Shown: positions 14,243 to 23,436 of the stretch, piece after piece
How the letters are laid out: each line of letters opens with the position of its first letter
How positions within the stretch are numbered: position 1 is the stretch's first letter
Source of the DNA: an uncultured Clostridia bacterium
Lineage (GTDB): Bacteria > Bacillota > Clostridia > Christensenellales > Borkfalkiaceae
Direction: 5' to 3'
Assembly: GCA_947629675.1 (NCBI GenBank)
Contig: CANREM010000008.1
Coordinates: forward strand, 1-64,000
Length of the DNA: 64,000 nt
Position numbers and translations under genes: made by a program
Notes under the pieces: model-generated
The model's input: the letters and a program-made list of their open reading frames with translations, nothing else
What the model was told of the DNA's origin: nothing
Databases searched by the model: none

Positions 14243-16675
14243 TTAGCCGACGATGAGGTTGACGAGGCGGCCGGGGACGACGATGCACTTTCTCACCGAC
14301 TTTCCCGCCGTCTTTTCCTGCACTTCGGGGAGAGCGAGGGCGATGCTCTCTATCTCTTCGTCGGAGGCGTCGCTCGCGATCATCGTCTTGCAGACGATCT
14401 TGCTGTTGACCTGCACCGCATATTCCTTTTCGTCGAGGGTGAGTGCCTTGGGATCCTCCTTCGGGTAGCATTCCTCGAAGATGGAATACTTTCCGCCGAG
14501 CTGCTGCCAAAGTTCTTCCGAGAAGTGAGGCGCGCATGGTGCCATGAGGAGGATGAGGTCGCGCACGGTATCCTTGAGGAGCGCGATGTTTTTCTTTTCC
14601 AGACTGTCATATTTATAGATGGCGTTGACAAGCTCCATGAGGCGGGCAATGGCGGTATTGAAGGAGAATGCCTCAAGGTCCTTCGAGATGCGCATGATCG
14701 CAAAATTCCGCGCATAGTTGAGGGCTTTTTCCTCCTGTCCGAATTGCCCTTCCTCGCGGGGGAGTTTATAATCACGGACTTTCAGGGCGATCTTTTCCAC
14801 ACGATCCATGAATCTTGCGATCGCCTTGATGCCGTCGTCGCTCCACGGCCCGCCCTCTGTATAGGAGAAGCCGAACATGAGATAGAGACGGAAGGCGTCC
14901 GCACCGTATTCTTTCACATAGTCGTCGGGAGAGACGACGTTGCCGTGCGATTTCGACATGCGGTTGCCGTCCGGTCCCAGGATGACCCCCTGATGCACGA
15001 GACGCTTGAAGGGTTCGTCGAAGTCGAGATAGCCCATGTCGCGGAGAGCCTTCGTGAAGAAGCGGGCATAGAGGAGGTGCATGCAGGCATGTTCCGCACC
15101 GCCAACATAGGTATCGACGGGAAGGAGCCTGTCCACCGCCTCGCGGTCGAAGGGAAGTTTGTCGTTGTGCGCATCCGCATAGCGGAGATAATACCAACTC
15201 GAGCAGACGAAGGTATCGAGCGTATCGGGATCGCGCCTCGCCGCTCCGCCGCAGTTCGGGCAGACGGTATTCATGAACTTTTCGTGTTTTGCAAGGGGAG
15301 ACTTTCCGTCGGGACGGAACTCCACGTCGTAGGGAAGGCGGACGGGGAGATCCTTTTCGGGAACGGGCACCGCGCCGCACTTTTCGCAGTGGATGACGGG
15401 GATGGGGGCACCCCAATAGCGTTGGCGGGAGACCAGCCAGTCGCGCAGACGGTAGTTGACCTTCTTGCCGCCCTTGCCGAGCTTGGAGACCTTCGCCGCG
15501 ATCGCTTCGCGCGCCTCCTCGCCGAACAGTCCGTCAAATTCAACGGAACCGCTCACGATGCCGTCCTCGCAGAAGGGAAGCTGCGTTTCGCCGCCCTTCT
15601 TTTCGATGACCTTCTCGATGGGAAGGCCGTATTTTGTCGCAAAGGCGAAGTCGCGCTCGTCGTGGGCGGGGACCGCCATGACCGCACCCGTCCCGTAGGA
15701 GGCGAGTACATAGTCGGCGAGATAGATGGGGACCCGCCTTCCGTTCAAGGGGTTGACAGCATAGGAACCCGTGAACACGCCCGTCTTTTCGCGGGTGGAG
15801 GAGAGCCGTTCGATCTCGTTTGCCTTGGAGGCATAGTCGATATAAGAGGCGACCGCCTCTGCCTGATCGGGCGTCGTAAGTTTCAAAGCAAGGGGATGTT
15901 CGGGGGCAAGGACGATGTAGGTCACGCCGAAAACGGTATCGCACCGCGTCGTGAACACCTTGATCTTGTCGCCCGTCTCCGCCTCGAATTCTATCTCGCA
16001 ACCCGTCGATCTTCCGATCCAATTGCGCTGCATGTTCTTTGTCTTTTCCGGCCAATCCAAGTCGTCCAGCCCCGTGAGGAGTTCCTCGGCATAGGCCGTG
16101 ATCTTGAAGAACCACTGCGTGAGATTTTTGCGTACGACCTCGGAGCCGCACCGCTCGCACAGATTGTCCACGACCTGCTCGTTGGCAAGCACCGTCTGGC
16201 AGGAGGGGCACCAATTCACGGGAGCCTCCTTCCGGTAGGCGAGGCCGTTTTTATAGAGCTGGAGGAACATCCACTGCGTCCACTTATAGTAGTCCTCGCC
16301 GCAGGTCTTGACTTCTGTCGACCAGTCGAACATGGCACCCATGGCCTGAAGCTGGCCCTCCATGGTGGCGATGTTCTTTTCGGTGGAATCCTTGGGATGC
16401 ACGCCCGTCTTGATCGCATAGTTCTCGGCGGGAAGGCCGAATGCGTCAAACCCCATGGGCTGAAAGACGTTATAGCCCTGCATACGTTTGAAGCGCGCAT
16501 ACGAATCGGTGGGGCCGTAGTTGTACCAATGCCCGATATGCAATTTTGCGCCCGAGGGATAGGAGAACATCTCGAGGACGTAGAGTTTGGGAGCGTCCGA
16601 ACGCTTGTCAAATTCGTTGAGATGCGTCTTTGCCCATTGCATTTGCCACTTTTTTTCGATTTTGTTCATATCCAT
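14243..16675 (-). CDS. leuS: Leucyl-tRNA synthetase
   Basis: Class I synthetase charging tRNA-Leu, 810 residues, close to the 804 of Bacillus. Seen: HIGHW near residues 46-50, a zinc-finger-like pair (CPSC and CERC near 155-178), the CP1 editing domain (residues ~220-400 including [15 protein letters not shown], the hydrolytic site), KMSKS variant NRMSKSHGN near 572, and the C-terminal anticodon domain. No T-box is present, unlike thrS nearby. The start is ATG 16675 or 16669; neither has a Shine-Dalgarno and the promoter puts +1 only a few bases away, so the mRNA may be leaderless. The flanking 14113-14242 shows nothing further that I can interpret. Confidence 0.96.
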   Translation of the reverse strand: MDMNKIEKKWQMQWAKTHLNEFDKRSDAPKLYVLEMFSYPSGAKLHIGHWYNYGPTDSYARFKRMQGYNVFQPMGFDAFGLPAENYAIKTGVHPKDSTEKNIATMEGQLQAMGAMFDWSTEVKTCGEDYYKWTQWMFLQLYKNGLAYRKEAPVNWCPSCQTVLANEQVVDNLCERCGSEVVRKNLTQWFFKITAYAEELLTGLDDLDWPEKTKNMQRNWIGRSTGCEIEFEAETGDKIKVFTTRCDTVFGVTYIVLAPEHPLALKLTTPDQAEAVASYIDYASKANEIERLSSTREKTGVFTGSYAVNPLNGRRVPIYLADYVLASYGTGAVMAVPAHDERDFAFATKYGLPIEKVIEKKGGETQLPFCEDGIVSGSVEFDGLFGEEAREAIAAKVSKLGKGGKKVNYRLRDWLVSRQRYWGAPIPVIHCEKCGAVPVPEKDLPVRLPYDVEFRPDGKSPLAKHEKFMNTVCPNCGGAARRDPDTLDTFVCSSWYYLRYADAHNDKLPFDREAVDRLLPVDTYVGGAEHACMHLLYARFFTKALRDMGYLDFDEPFKRLVHQGVILGPDGNRMSKSHGNVVSPDDYVKEYGADAFRLYLMFGFSYTEGGPWSDDGIKAIARFMDRVEKIALKVRDYKLPREEGQFGQEEKALNYARNFAIMRISKDLEAFSFNTAIARLMELVNAIYKYDSLEKKNIALLKDTVRDLILLMAPCAPHFSEELWQQLGGKYSIFEECYPKEDPKALTLDEKEYAVQVNSKIVCKTMIASDASDEEIESIALALPEVQEKTAGKSVRKCIVVPGRLVNLIVG

Positions 16676-16684
16676 AACGGAAAT

Positions 16685-16713
16685 ATTTTACTATGAAGGA
16701 AAGAGAAAGTCAA
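16685..16713 (-). promoter_or_regulatory. leuS promoter, leaving almost no leader
   Basis: Minus strand: TTGACT (16713-16708), 17-base spacer, TAAAAT (16690-16685). The expected +1 is near 16678, that is 3 bases before ATG 16675 and 9 before ATG 16669. Confidence 0.78.
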
Positions 16714-16769
16714 GTAAACGCACAATATCTTCCATAAATAAATTGCATGGCTTCGCATACAATAAGGAT

Positions 16770-17456
16770 GTGGAAGAAGTGGTCGTATCGGACGGGAGCG
16801 CGCGAAGCTCCTTTATCACATATCTCTATAACGCCCTCATGGGGGAGATCGTCGCAACCAACGGTAGCGGGGAGCTGATCTTCGGCGAAGAACGCGCAGC
16901 CTTCCGCATGCGCATCCAAAGGGAGCTTCACCTCGCGCTTATCAAGGAGAAACTCGCGGAGGTCCTCGGCATCGGCTATAAGTATGCCTTTCTCAAGGAA
17001 AAACTTCGGGCGTGTCTCCCGAAGCGGGAGCGGAAACTTCTCATCGCCGCCCTCATCGCCGCCGATTACGAGGGGGATAAGGCGTACATCCGCAGCAAGA
17101 TCGGGGATATCAAGGAATTTGCCCTCGACGGGTTCTATGCCTTCCGCCTCTCATCTTTGAGAGAAAAGTGGATGCGCATCGTCGATTACATCCCCGAGGG
17201 ATTCTCCTCGCAGGATCTCAAAAAGTTCTGCGAATTTCTCGTAGGAGAGAGCAAGAATAAGATCTATCTCAAGGGCCGTGTCGTGTTCGGGGAGAATTTC
17301 GCGCCCCTCCGCCGCAGTCGGCTCACGGGGGAGGAGGACGCGGAGACGGAGATCATGCTCTCCGATGCGGGGTTTATCTATTGCCTCGGTGAGGTGGAGG
17401 AGGACCTCGGAGATTTTCTGCAAAAATATTACGCAGAGCGGGCAATATTTTCTTGA
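16770..17456 (+). CDS. ytxC: YtxC-like sporulation protein
   Basis: Spore_YtxC-type protein of about 228 residues. Seen: a helical N-terminal half with FITYLYNALMGEIVATNGSG, and the C-terminal part FALDGFYAFRLSSLREKW with VDYI, which resembles YtxC. The position directly before thrS is the same as in Bacillus, which supports the name. Its biochemical role is unknown. The start is uncertain: GTG 16770 fits the family, TTG 16743 is an alternative, and neither has a proper ribosome site; a TACAAT at 16758-16763 would place +1 on the GTG. The stop codon lies inside the thrS promoter. Confidence 0.7.
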   Translation: MEEVVVSDGSARSSFITYLYNALMGEIVATNGSGELIFGEERAAFRMRIQRELHLALIKEKLAEVLGIGYKYAFLKEKLRACLPKRERKLLIAALIAADYEGDKAYIRSKIGDIKEFALDGFYAFRLSSLREKWMRIVDYIPEGFSSQDLKKFCEFLVGESKNKIYLKGRVVFGENFAPLRRSRLTGEEDAETEIMLSDAGFIYCLGEVEEDLGDFLQKYYAERAIFS

Positions 17457-17481
17457 CAAACCGCGGAATTGTTCCTATAAT
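17453..17481 (+). promoter_or_regulatory. Consensus thrS promoter
   Basis: TTGACA (17453-17458), 17-base spacer, TATAAT (17476-17481): a perfect sigma-A match, overlapping the ytxC stop codon. Confidence 0.92.
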
Positions 17482-17487
17482 TAAACG

Positions 17488-17700
17488 CGATAATGACAAG
17501 TAGCACCGCAAAGTAGCTTTCCAGAGAGGGGGTTCGAGGCTGAAAGACTCCCAAGCACCGCGGAGGACGAAACCGCTTTATCATCTTTCCAAAAACTCAA
17601 AGAGCGGCCCTGCTATGACGGGCAGGGCAATTAAGGTGGAACCGCGCGAACATCGCGTCCTTAAATCTTCCCGAAATGGGGAATTTGAGGCGCGTTTTTT
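17488..17700 (+). ncRNA. T-box riboswitch (threonine) with terminator
   Basis: Senses uncharged tRNA-Thr and controls thrS by transcription antitermination. Seen: Stem I closed by GATAA (near 17491) and TTATC (near 17580); an AGTAGC element and the GAGAGGGGG...GCTGAAAGAC region (17524-17548) of the Stem I head; a probable specifier ACC (17572-17574, threonine codon) after GGACGAA; the T-box sequence AAGGTGGAACCGCG (17633-17646), whose UGGN bulge binds the tRNA 3' end; and the terminator hairpin 17653-17695 (CGCG-TCCTTAAAT...ATTTGAGG-CGCG) followed by a T run. All landmarks are in order and at normal spacing. Confidence 0.93.
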
Positions 17701-17719
17701 GTTTTTAAGAAAAAAGCAT

Positions 17720-17739
17720 AGTACTATGTCAGACATAAT
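17720..17739. repeat. 20-base palindromic repeat, copy B, before thrS
   Basis: Identical for 20 bases to 47943-47962 inside miaA, and related to the palindrome at 13256-13278. Here it occupies the gap between the T-box terminator and the thrS Shine-Dalgarno (GGAGG, 17741-17745). Confidence 0.65.
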
Positions 17740-17752
17740 CGGAGGAAAAACC

Positions 17753-19660
17753 ATGGAAATTACATTGAAAAACGGCGATAAGCTCACTTTGGAGGAGGGG
17801 GCCACGGCCCTTGCCGCCGCACAGGCGATCTCCGAAGGACTTGCACGCTCCGCCGCATGCGCACGGGTGAACGGCGTTCTCGTCGACCTCATGACGAAGC
17901 TCTCTGACGGCGACAGCCTCGAGATCGTCACCATCAAGGATAAGGAGGGACTTGAGGTCTACCGTCACACCTGCGCCCATGTTCTCGCACAGGCCTTAAA
18001 GACGATCTATCCCACCTGCAAACTTGCGATCGGGCCTGTCATTGACAACGGATTCTATTACGACGTTGACTTCAAGACGCCCATCACCATCGAGGATTTC
18101 GCCAAGATCGAGGCAGAGATGAAGAAGATCATCAAGAGCAATCTGCCCATCGAACGCTTCACCCTTCCCAGAAAAGAGGCAATCGCCCTCATGAAAGGGT
18201 ACAGCGAAAAGTACAAGGTGGAGCTCATCGAGGACCTTCCCGAAGATACGACGCTCTCCTTTTATAAGCAGGGCGCGTTCACCGATCTTTGCCGCGGCCC
18301 GCACCTTCCCTCCACGGGCAGGATCAAAGCATTCAAACTTATCTCCATTGCGGGGGCGTATTGGCGCGGGGACGAAAAAAAGAAGATGCTCACCCGTATC
18401 TATGGTACCGCCTTTGCCAAGAAGGAGGAGATGGACGAATATTTTGCCATGCTCGAAGAGGCGAAGAAGCGTGACCATATCAAGCTCGGCAAGGAACTCA
18501 AGCTCTTTGCCCTCCTTCCCGAGGGGAGAGGGTTCCCGTTCTTCCTGCCCAACGGCATGACGCTCAAAAATATCCTCGTGGACTATTGGCGGAATATCCA
18601 CAGAAGAGAGGGCTACGTCGAGGTCCAGACCCCGATGATCATGACCCGCACTCTTTGGGAAAATTCCGGCCATTGGGAGCATTATAAAGACAATATGTAT
18701 ACGACCAAAATCGACGGGGAGGACTGCGCCATCAAGCCCATGAACTGCCCCGGCGGCATGCTCGTCTACAAACTCTCGCCCAAGAGCTATAAGGACCTTC
18801 CCATCCGCATGGGCGAACTCGGGCTTGTCCACCGCCACGAGAAGAGCGGCCAGCTCCACGGCCTCATGCGCGTGAGGTGCTTCACGCAGGACGATGCGCA
18901 CATCTTCATGCTGCCCGAGCAGATCGAAGAGGAGATCAAGGGCGTCGTCAGGATCATCGACGAAGTCTACTCCCTCTTTGGATTCAAATACCATGTCGAA
19001 CTCTCTACCCGTCCGGAGGACAGCATGGGCTCGGACGAAGATTGGAATGCCGCAACTTCCGCCTTAAAGAAGGCACTCGAAGATCTGCATCTTCCCTATG
19101 AGGTCAACGAGGGGGACGGCGCGTTCTACGGCCCCAAGATCGACTTCCACCTCGTGGACGCGATCGGAAGGACGTGGCAGTGCGGGACCATCCAGCTCGA
19201 CTTCCAGATGCCGCAGCGGTTCGATCTCGAATATGTGGGGGAGGACGGCGAAAAGCACCGCCCGATCATGATCCACCGCGTGGTGTTCGGCTCCATTGAG
19301 CGGTTCATCGGCATCCTCATCGAACACTATGCGGGCAAGTTCCCCGTCTGGCTCTCTCCCGTGCAGGTGAAGGTGCTTCCCATCACCGACCGCGCCGCAG
19401 GGTATGCGCAAAAACTCACCGATGAGATGAACGCGCAGGGTATCCGTGCGGAGGCAGACCTTCGCAAGGAGAAGCTCGGCAGAAAGATCCTCGACGCCGA
19501 GAACGAGAAAGTGCCCTATAAGCTCGTCATCGGCGATAAGGAGATGGAGGAGGGGACGGTCTCCGTGCGCCGCCGCGGCGAAGGGGACATCGGCTCCATG
19601 CCGAAGGCCGATTTCTTTGCCCTCGTCAAAAAGGAAAACGACGAAAAAGTAGTGTTTTAA
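17753..19660 (+). CDS. thrS: Threonyl-tRNA synthetase
   Basis: Class II synthetase, 635 residues (Bacillus ThrS is 643). Seen: N-terminal TGS domain (1-60, ITLKNGDKLTLEEGATAL), the second editing domain with HTCAHVLAQAL near 65-75 (the HxxxH metal site), catalytic core with zinc ligands Cys near 331 (MNCPGGM), His near 383 (QDDAHIF) and His near 507 (IHRVVFG), and the C-terminal anticodon domain from about 535. ATG 17753 has GGAGGAAAAACC upstream; an open frame continues upstream but runs through the T-box and is not coding. Controlled by the T-box. Confidence 0.97.
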   Translation: MEITLKNGDKLTLEEGATALAAAQAISEGLARSAACARVNGVLVDLMTKLSDGDSLEIVTIKDKEGLEVYRHTCAHVLAQALKTIYPTCKLAIGPVIDNGFYYDVDFKTPITIEDFAKIEAEMKKIIKSNLPIERFTLPRKEAIALMKGYSEKYKVELIEDLPEDTTLSFYKQGAFTDLCRGPHLPSTGRIKAFKLISIAGAYWRGDEKKKMLTRIYGTAFAKKEEMDEYFAMLEEAKKRDHIKLGKELKLFALLPEGRGFPFFLPNGMTLKNILVDYWRNIHRREGYVEVQTPMIMTRTLWENSGHWEHYKDNMYTTKIDGEDCAIKPMNCPGGMLVYKLSPKSYKDLPIRMGELGLVHRHEKSGQLHGLMRVRCFTQDDAHIFMLPEQIEEEIKGVVRIIDEVYSLFGFKYHVELSTRPEDSMGSDEDWNAATSALKKALEDLHLPYEVNEGDGAFYGPKIDFHLVDAIGRTWQCGTIQLDFQMPQRFDLEYVGEDGEKHRPIMIHRVVFGSIERFIGILIEHYAGKFPVWLSPVQVKVLPITDRAAGYAQKLTDEMNAQGIRAEADLRKEKLGRKILDAENEKVPYKLVIGDKEMEEGTVSVRRRGEGDIGSMPKADFFALVKKENDEKVVF

Positions 19661-19733
19661 GATTTCGCAAGCCTTCCTCCGTCCGGGGGGTCGCTTGTCG
19701 AAGCACCGCCTTACTATCGGACTGTGTATCCAC

Positions 19734-19787
19734 GGATTCTTCGGAGAATGGACATCCGTATCCGCTTTTTACGGCTCAGAATGACGC
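19734..19787 (-). repeat. Interspersed GTCATTCTGAG...CGAAGAATCC-type repeat
   Basis: On the minus strand it begins GCGTCATTCTGAG and ends CCGAAGAATCC, the same ends as the units at 6595 and 49308 but with a different core. With the flanking bases 19661-19826 it fills the gap between thrS and the infC promoter; I see nothing else there. Confidence 0.6.
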
Positions 19788-19826
19788 ATATTCCTAAAAA
19801 AATCCGCAAAACATTGATAAAATCGG

Positions 19827-19855
19827 TTGACAAGTCTGCTATGGTGTGCTATTCT
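19827..19855 (+). promoter_or_regulatory. Promoter of infC-rpmI-rplT
   Basis: TTGACA (19827-19832), 17-base spacer, TATTCT (19850-19855). +1 is expected near 19862, giving a leader of about 137 bases. Confidence 0.82.
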
Positions 19856-19861
19856 TTTAGG

Positions 19862-19990
19862 GTAAAGCAGAGGTAAGCCCTTCTCTCCGTAGTTGCACAG
19901 GCGGCACGGGTCAATGATTTCGGATGTGACACGCATTTGCGTGTGTGAAACGATTCGGACGGGTTTCCTATGCGAAACCCGTTTTTTTTG
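19862..19990 (+). ncRNA. infC leader with intrinsic attenuator (L20-leader-like)
   Basis: The leader ends in a terminator: ACGGGTTT (19959-19966), 8-base loop, AAACCCGT (19975-19982), then a run of T right before the infC ribosome site (GAGAGGAAT). Upstream, ACACGCATTTGCGTGTGT (around 19929-19946) is a second stem. In Bacillus the same operon is autoregulated by L20 through such an attenuator (Rfam L20_leader); identity here is inferred from position and architecture. Confidence 0.72.
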
Positions 19991-19998
19991 AGAGGAAT

Positions 19999-20520
<522 letters not shown>

Positions 20521-20590
20521 AGTGTTCGCATGGCGCGAAAGCCGTCATGCAGAAGATAAATTTGAAAAACATATCGTGGAGGATAAAGCA

Positions 20591-20791
20591 ATGCCCAAAC
20601 AGAAATCGCATTCGAGTTCGAAGAAACGCTTTTGGCTCACGGGCTCCGGCAAGGTGAACAGAGCCCACGGCGGTAAGAACCACAAGGCGGAGACCAAAAA
20701 CCGCAAGAGAAAGAGAAACCTTCGCAAGGTGACCCTCGTCTCCGAGACGCAAGAGAACACCGTCAAAAAGATGATTCCTTATAAGGACTAA
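20591..20791 (+). CDS. rpmI: 50S ribosomal protein L35
   Basis: 66 residues, very basic, with the family opening [20 protein letters not shown] and the NRAHGGKNH segment. ATG 20591 follows GTGGAGGATAAAGCA. It lies between infC (70 bases) and rplT (14 bases) in the universal order. Confidence 0.96.
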   Translation: MPKQKSHSSSKKRFWLTGSGKVNRAHGGKNHKAETKNRKRKRNLRKVTLVSETQENTVKKMIPYKD

Positions 20792-20805
20792 GGGAGGGAC
20801 AAGCA

Positions 20806-21156
20806 ATGAGGATCAAGAGAGGCGTCAACGCAGTTAAAAAACGCAGAAAGATTTTTAGGCTCGCGAAAGGGTACTTCGGCTGCAAGAGCAAGAACTACCG
20901 TATCGCGCGGCAGGCAGTGATGAAGTCGCTGCAATATGCCTATGTCGGAAGAAAGAGAAGAAAGCGCGATATGCGCCGCCTTTGGATCGCACGCATCAAC
21001 GCGGGCGCAAGGGTGAACGGGCTTTCCTATTCCAAACTCATGCACGGGCTGAAAGTCGCGGGCATCGATCTCAACCGCAAGGTCCTTGCAGATCTTGCCG
21101 TGACCGATGCGGCCGCATTTGCCGAAATTTGCGGCAAGGCGAAAGCTGCCCTTTAA
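20806..21156 (+). CDS. rplT: 50S ribosomal protein L20
   Basis: 116 residues, the standard length. Seen: basic N-terminal extension ([20 protein letters not shown]) followed by the globular domain [20 protein letters not shown]. Assembles early onto 23S rRNA and, in Bacillus, represses its own operon by binding the leader; the attenuator at 19862-19990 suggests the same. Followed by a terminator at 21161-21189. Confidence 0.97.
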   Translation: MRIKRGVNAVKKRRKIFRLAKGYFGCKSKNYRIARQAVMKSLQYAYVGRKRRKRDMRRLWIARINAGARVNGLSYSKLMHGLKVAGIDLNRKVLADLAVTDAAAFAEICGKAKAAL

Positions 21157-21160
21157 GCGT

Positions 21161-21189
21161 AAAAAAGCCTTTCAGCGAAAGGCTTTTTT
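21161..21189 (+). terminator. Terminator of infC-rpmI-rplT
   Basis: AAAAAAGCCTTTC, loop AGC, GAAAGGCTTTTTT: perfect 13-base arms with T run. The next ATG (21196) is only 6 bases further. Confidence 0.88.
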
Positions 21190-21195
21190 GTCACT

Positions 21196-21966
21196 ATGGT
21201 CATCACATCCAAACAAAATCCCGCCGTAAAAGAACTCTCCTCCCTCAAGGAGAAAAAGGGGAGAAGGGAAAGAGGGACCTTCCTCGTCGAGGGCGACAAG
21301 ATGGTCGCCGATTGCATGGAGAGCGGCATGGAGATCGTGCGCATTGCCCTCCTTGCCACAAAGGAGCGGATGGCTCTCGCCGAAAGGCCCCCCTTCAAAG
21401 ACTTTCTCGATAGAGATGCGGTCGTGTTTCTCGGAGAGGATGCCTTCAAGGCGGTTTGCGATGAAAAGTCGCCGCAGGGCGTCGTCGCGGAGGTGAAGAT
21501 CCCGCAGAGGGATGTCTGCCAGCCCAAGGGCCGCTGCCTTCTTCTGGACGGCGTCGCCGATCCCGCAAACGTGGGAGCGATCATAAGGACGGCTTCCGCC
21601 GCGGGGTACGAAGAAATTTATCTCGCGGACTGTGCCGACCCCTATTCTCCCAAGGGCGTGCGCGCCTCGATGAGCGGCGTATTTTACACGAAACTCATGC
21701 GCGGAGAAAGAGGGGAGATTTTGCGCTCTCTCGGAGAAATTTACATGCTCGCCGCGGACATGGGTGGCACGGATGCGTTCTCCGTCCGCCCTCCCGAGAG
21801 GTTTTGCCTGTGCATCGGCAACGAGGGAAACGGCCTTTCGGAGGAAGTGAAAAAAAGGGCGGATCTTGTCGTCGGCATCCCGATGGACGGGCGCGTAGAG
21901 AGTCTCAACGCCGCAGTTTCTGCGGGGATCTTAATGTATCAACTCAAACAAACCATTCGGAGGTAA
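21196..21966 (+). CDS. TrmH/SpoU-family RNA 2'-O-methyltransferase
   Basis: S-adenosylmethionine-dependent rRNA or tRNA methyltransferase with the trefoil-knot fold, 256 residues (YsgA/RlmB-like). Seen: N-terminal substrate domain starting ITSKQNPAVKELSSLKEKKG with FLVEGDKMV (residues 28-36), then motif 1 LDGVADPANVGAIIRTASA (about 116-134), motif 2 FCLCIGNEGNGLSEE (about 207-221) and motif 3 IPMDGRVESLNAAVSAGIL (about 231-249). The ATG has no ribosome site and sits at the end of the rplT terminator, the same odd placement as the ATP-grasp gene at 12391. It is followed at 3 bases by yebC. Confidence 0.9.
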   Translation: MVITSKQNPAVKELSSLKEKKGRRERGTFLVEGDKMVADCMESGMEIVRIALLATKERMALAERPPFKDFLDRDAVVFLGEDAFKAVCDEKSPQGVVAEVKIPQRDVCQPKGRCLLLDGVADPANVGAIIRTASAAGYEEIYLADCADPYSPKGVRASMSGVFYTKLMRGERGEILRSLGEIYMLAADMGGTDAFSVRPPERFCLCIGNEGNGLSEEVKKRADLVVGIPMDGRVESLNAAVSAGILMYQLKQTIRR

Positions 21967-21969
21967 TTC

Positions 21970-22710
21970 ATGTCAGGTCACAGCAAATGGCATAACATAC
22001 AGGCAAAGAAGGGCAAGGCGGACGCCGCGAGAGGACGGCTCTTCACCAAGATCGGCAAGGAGATCGCCGTCGCCGCAAAGGGCAATCCCAACCCCTCGAC
22101 CAACTCCAAGCTCGCCGACGTCATCGCAAAGGCGAAGGCGGCGAACATGCCCAACGACAACATCGACCGCGCCATCAAGCGTGCGGCGGGCGAACTCGCG
22201 GGGAAGGATTTCAAGGAACTCACCTACGAGGGCTACGGCGTGGGCGGCTCTGCCGTCATCATTACGACGCTCACGGATAACATCAACCGTACGGCGGGGG
22301 ACATCCGCGCGATCATGTCCAAGTGCGGCGGCGCGCTCGGCACGACGGGCAGCGTCTCCTACATGTTCGAAAACAGGGGACTCATCGTTGTCGAGGCCGC
22401 CCCGGGACTTACGGAGGACGAGGTGACCGACCTCGCCATCGAAGCGGGCGCGGACGACGTCGTTGCGACGGATGACGCCTTTGAAGTATACACATCTCCC
22501 GCGGCGTTCTCCGAGGCACGCAAATTCCTCGAGGAAAAGGGTCTCCGCTTCCTGCAGGCGGAGATCACGATGATCCCGCAGAACAAGATCGTTTTGGAGG
22601 GCGAAAAGCTGGATAGCTTTTTGAAAATGCTCGATAAGCTCGAAGAGAACGACGACGTGCAGGACGTCTACCACAACGTCGATCTTCCCGAAGAGGACGA
22701 AGAGGAATAA
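21970..22710 (+). CDS. yebC: YebC/PmpR-family protein
   Basis: 246 residues. Seen: MSGHSKWHNIQAKKGKADAA at the N-terminus, the family signature NMPNDNIDRAIKRAAGE (about 57-73), and YEGYGVGGSAVIITTLTDN. Members are known as transcription regulators or, more recently, as translation factors that relieve stalling at proline runs; this sequence cannot decide between them. The ATG follows GGAGGTAATTC. It ends with a GC-rich stem and T run at 22731-22756. Confidence 0.95.
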   Translation: MSGHSKWHNIQAKKGKADAARGRLFTKIGKEIAVAAKGNPNPSTNSKLADVIAKAKAANMPNDNIDRAIKRAAGELAGKDFKELTYEGYGVGGSAVIITTLTDNINRTAGDIRAIMSKCGGALGTTGSVSYMFENRGLIVVEAAPGLTEDEVTDLAIEAGADDVVATDDAFEVYTSPAAFSEARKFLEEKGLRFLQAEITMIPQNKIVLEGEKLDSFLKMLDKLEENDDVQDVYHNVDLPEEDEEE

Positions 22711-22730
22711 GCGTTTCAGACATCATAAAA

Positions 22731-22756
22731 GACGGAGTTTCTGCTCCGCCTTTTTT
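22731..22756 (+). terminator. Terminator after yebC
   Basis: GACGGAG, 6-base loop, CTCCGCC with one mismatch, followed by TTTTTT. Confidence 0.7.
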
Positions 22757-22760
22757 GTGT

Positions 22761-22783
22761 AAAAAAATCGGCAAAAAGCCGAT
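22761..22783 (-). terminator. Terminator of the zinc-ribbon Nudix gene
   Basis: On the minus strand: ATCGGC, five T loop, GCCGAT then a run of T; it begins at the stop codon itself. Confidence 0.75.
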
Positions 22784-23274
22784 CATTTTTTCTTCGTAAG
22801 CTCCTGAAGGGCAAACCCCAGGAAGTATTCCGCGGTGGAATTTTTGATGATGAGATCCTTTGCCTCCTCGAAGGTACACCATCTTGCCTCGGCGATCTCC
22901 TCATTCAAATTCAGCTCGCCCTCCTCGGCGGTGACGAGGTAGCCAAGCATTAAGATGTCCTTCGCATCGTGGTAGCGGGAGGCGAGATATTTCCACTTGA
23001 CGGCGGAAAGATGCGTCTCCTCCTTGAGTTCGCGCGGGATCGCCTTTTCGGCACTCTCTCCCTTTTTGACATACCCTGCGAAAAGTTTGAACCCGTCGTC
23101 CTGCACATGGCGTGCAAGCAAGATCTTTGCCGCGTTGCGGTCTACGACGACCATCGAGACGGCTACGGGAAAGAAGGGGAATTTATACTTGCCGCACGTT
23201 TCGCAGTAGGGGACGAGACCTTCGTTCTCGAGGAAGCGAAGGCCGAGTTTGGAACCGCAATCTCTGCAAAACAT
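22783..23274 (-). CDS. Zinc-ribbon Nudix hydrolase (NudC-like)
   Basis: 163 residues. Seen: an N-terminal zinc ribbon, CRDCGSKL at 3-10 and CETCGKYKFP at 24-33, then a Nudix fold with box GYVKKGESAEKAIPRELKEE (about 67-86). The pairing of ribbon and Nudix box is that of NADH/NAD-cap pyrophosphatase NudC, but the protein lacks NudC's N-terminal domain and is shorter. The substrate is therefore open. Its leader contains an 8-base inverted repeat, and a consensus promoter sits at 23336-23364. Confidence 0.85.
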   Translation of the reverse strand: MFCRDCGSKLGLRFLENEGLVPYCETCGKYKFPFFPVAVSMVVVDRNAAKILLARHVQDDGFKLFAGYVKKGESAEKAIPRELKEETHLSAVKWKYLASRYHDAKDILMLGYLVTAEEGELNLNEEIAEARWCTFEEAKDLIIKNSTAEYFLGFALQELTKKK

Positions 23275-23302
23275 ACTATCCCTCCTATCTGCTTTTCCTT
23301 CT

Positions 23303-23325
23303 GAACATGCAAAAGCGGCATGTTC
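23303..23325. repeat. Inverted repeat in the Nudix gene leader
   Basis: GAACATGC (23303-23310), 7-base spacer, GCATGTTC (23318-23325). It lies downstream of the minus-strand promoter; could be an operator or an RNA hairpin. No T run follows. Confidence 0.5.
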
Positions 23326-23335
23326 TTACAGTATT

Positions 23336-23364
23336 ATTTTATCCTTGATTCGGCAGTTTGTCAA
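23336..23364 (-). promoter_or_regulatory. Promoter of the zinc-ribbon Nudix gene
   Basis: Minus strand: TTGACA (23364-23359), 17-base spacer, TAAAAT (23341-23336). Confidence 0.8.
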
Positions 23365-23436
23365 CCCCGAACTTCAAAAATGTGCGTTCCCATTCAAAAG
23401 AGAGACAAATCGAGGGGGAAAATGCGCATGTTGCGC

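Noticed and set aside
14525-16696. A 723-codon open frame opposite leuS
   Set aside because: Lies fully antisense to a textbook synthetase, has no ribosome site and encodes a composition typical of GC-biased shadow frames.
16676-16769. T-box or other riboswitch for leuS
   Set aside because: Only 95 bases lie upstream, with no AAGGTGG sequence and no stable stem.
16587-17456. A longer form of the ytxC-like gene beginning inside leuS
   Set aside because: The extension is antisense to the leuS 5' end and crosses its promoter; it has no resemblance to the family.
22711-22735. A further copy of the 20-base palindrome (CAGACATCATAAA) after yebC
   Set aside because: Only about ten bases match and the palindromic arms are missing.
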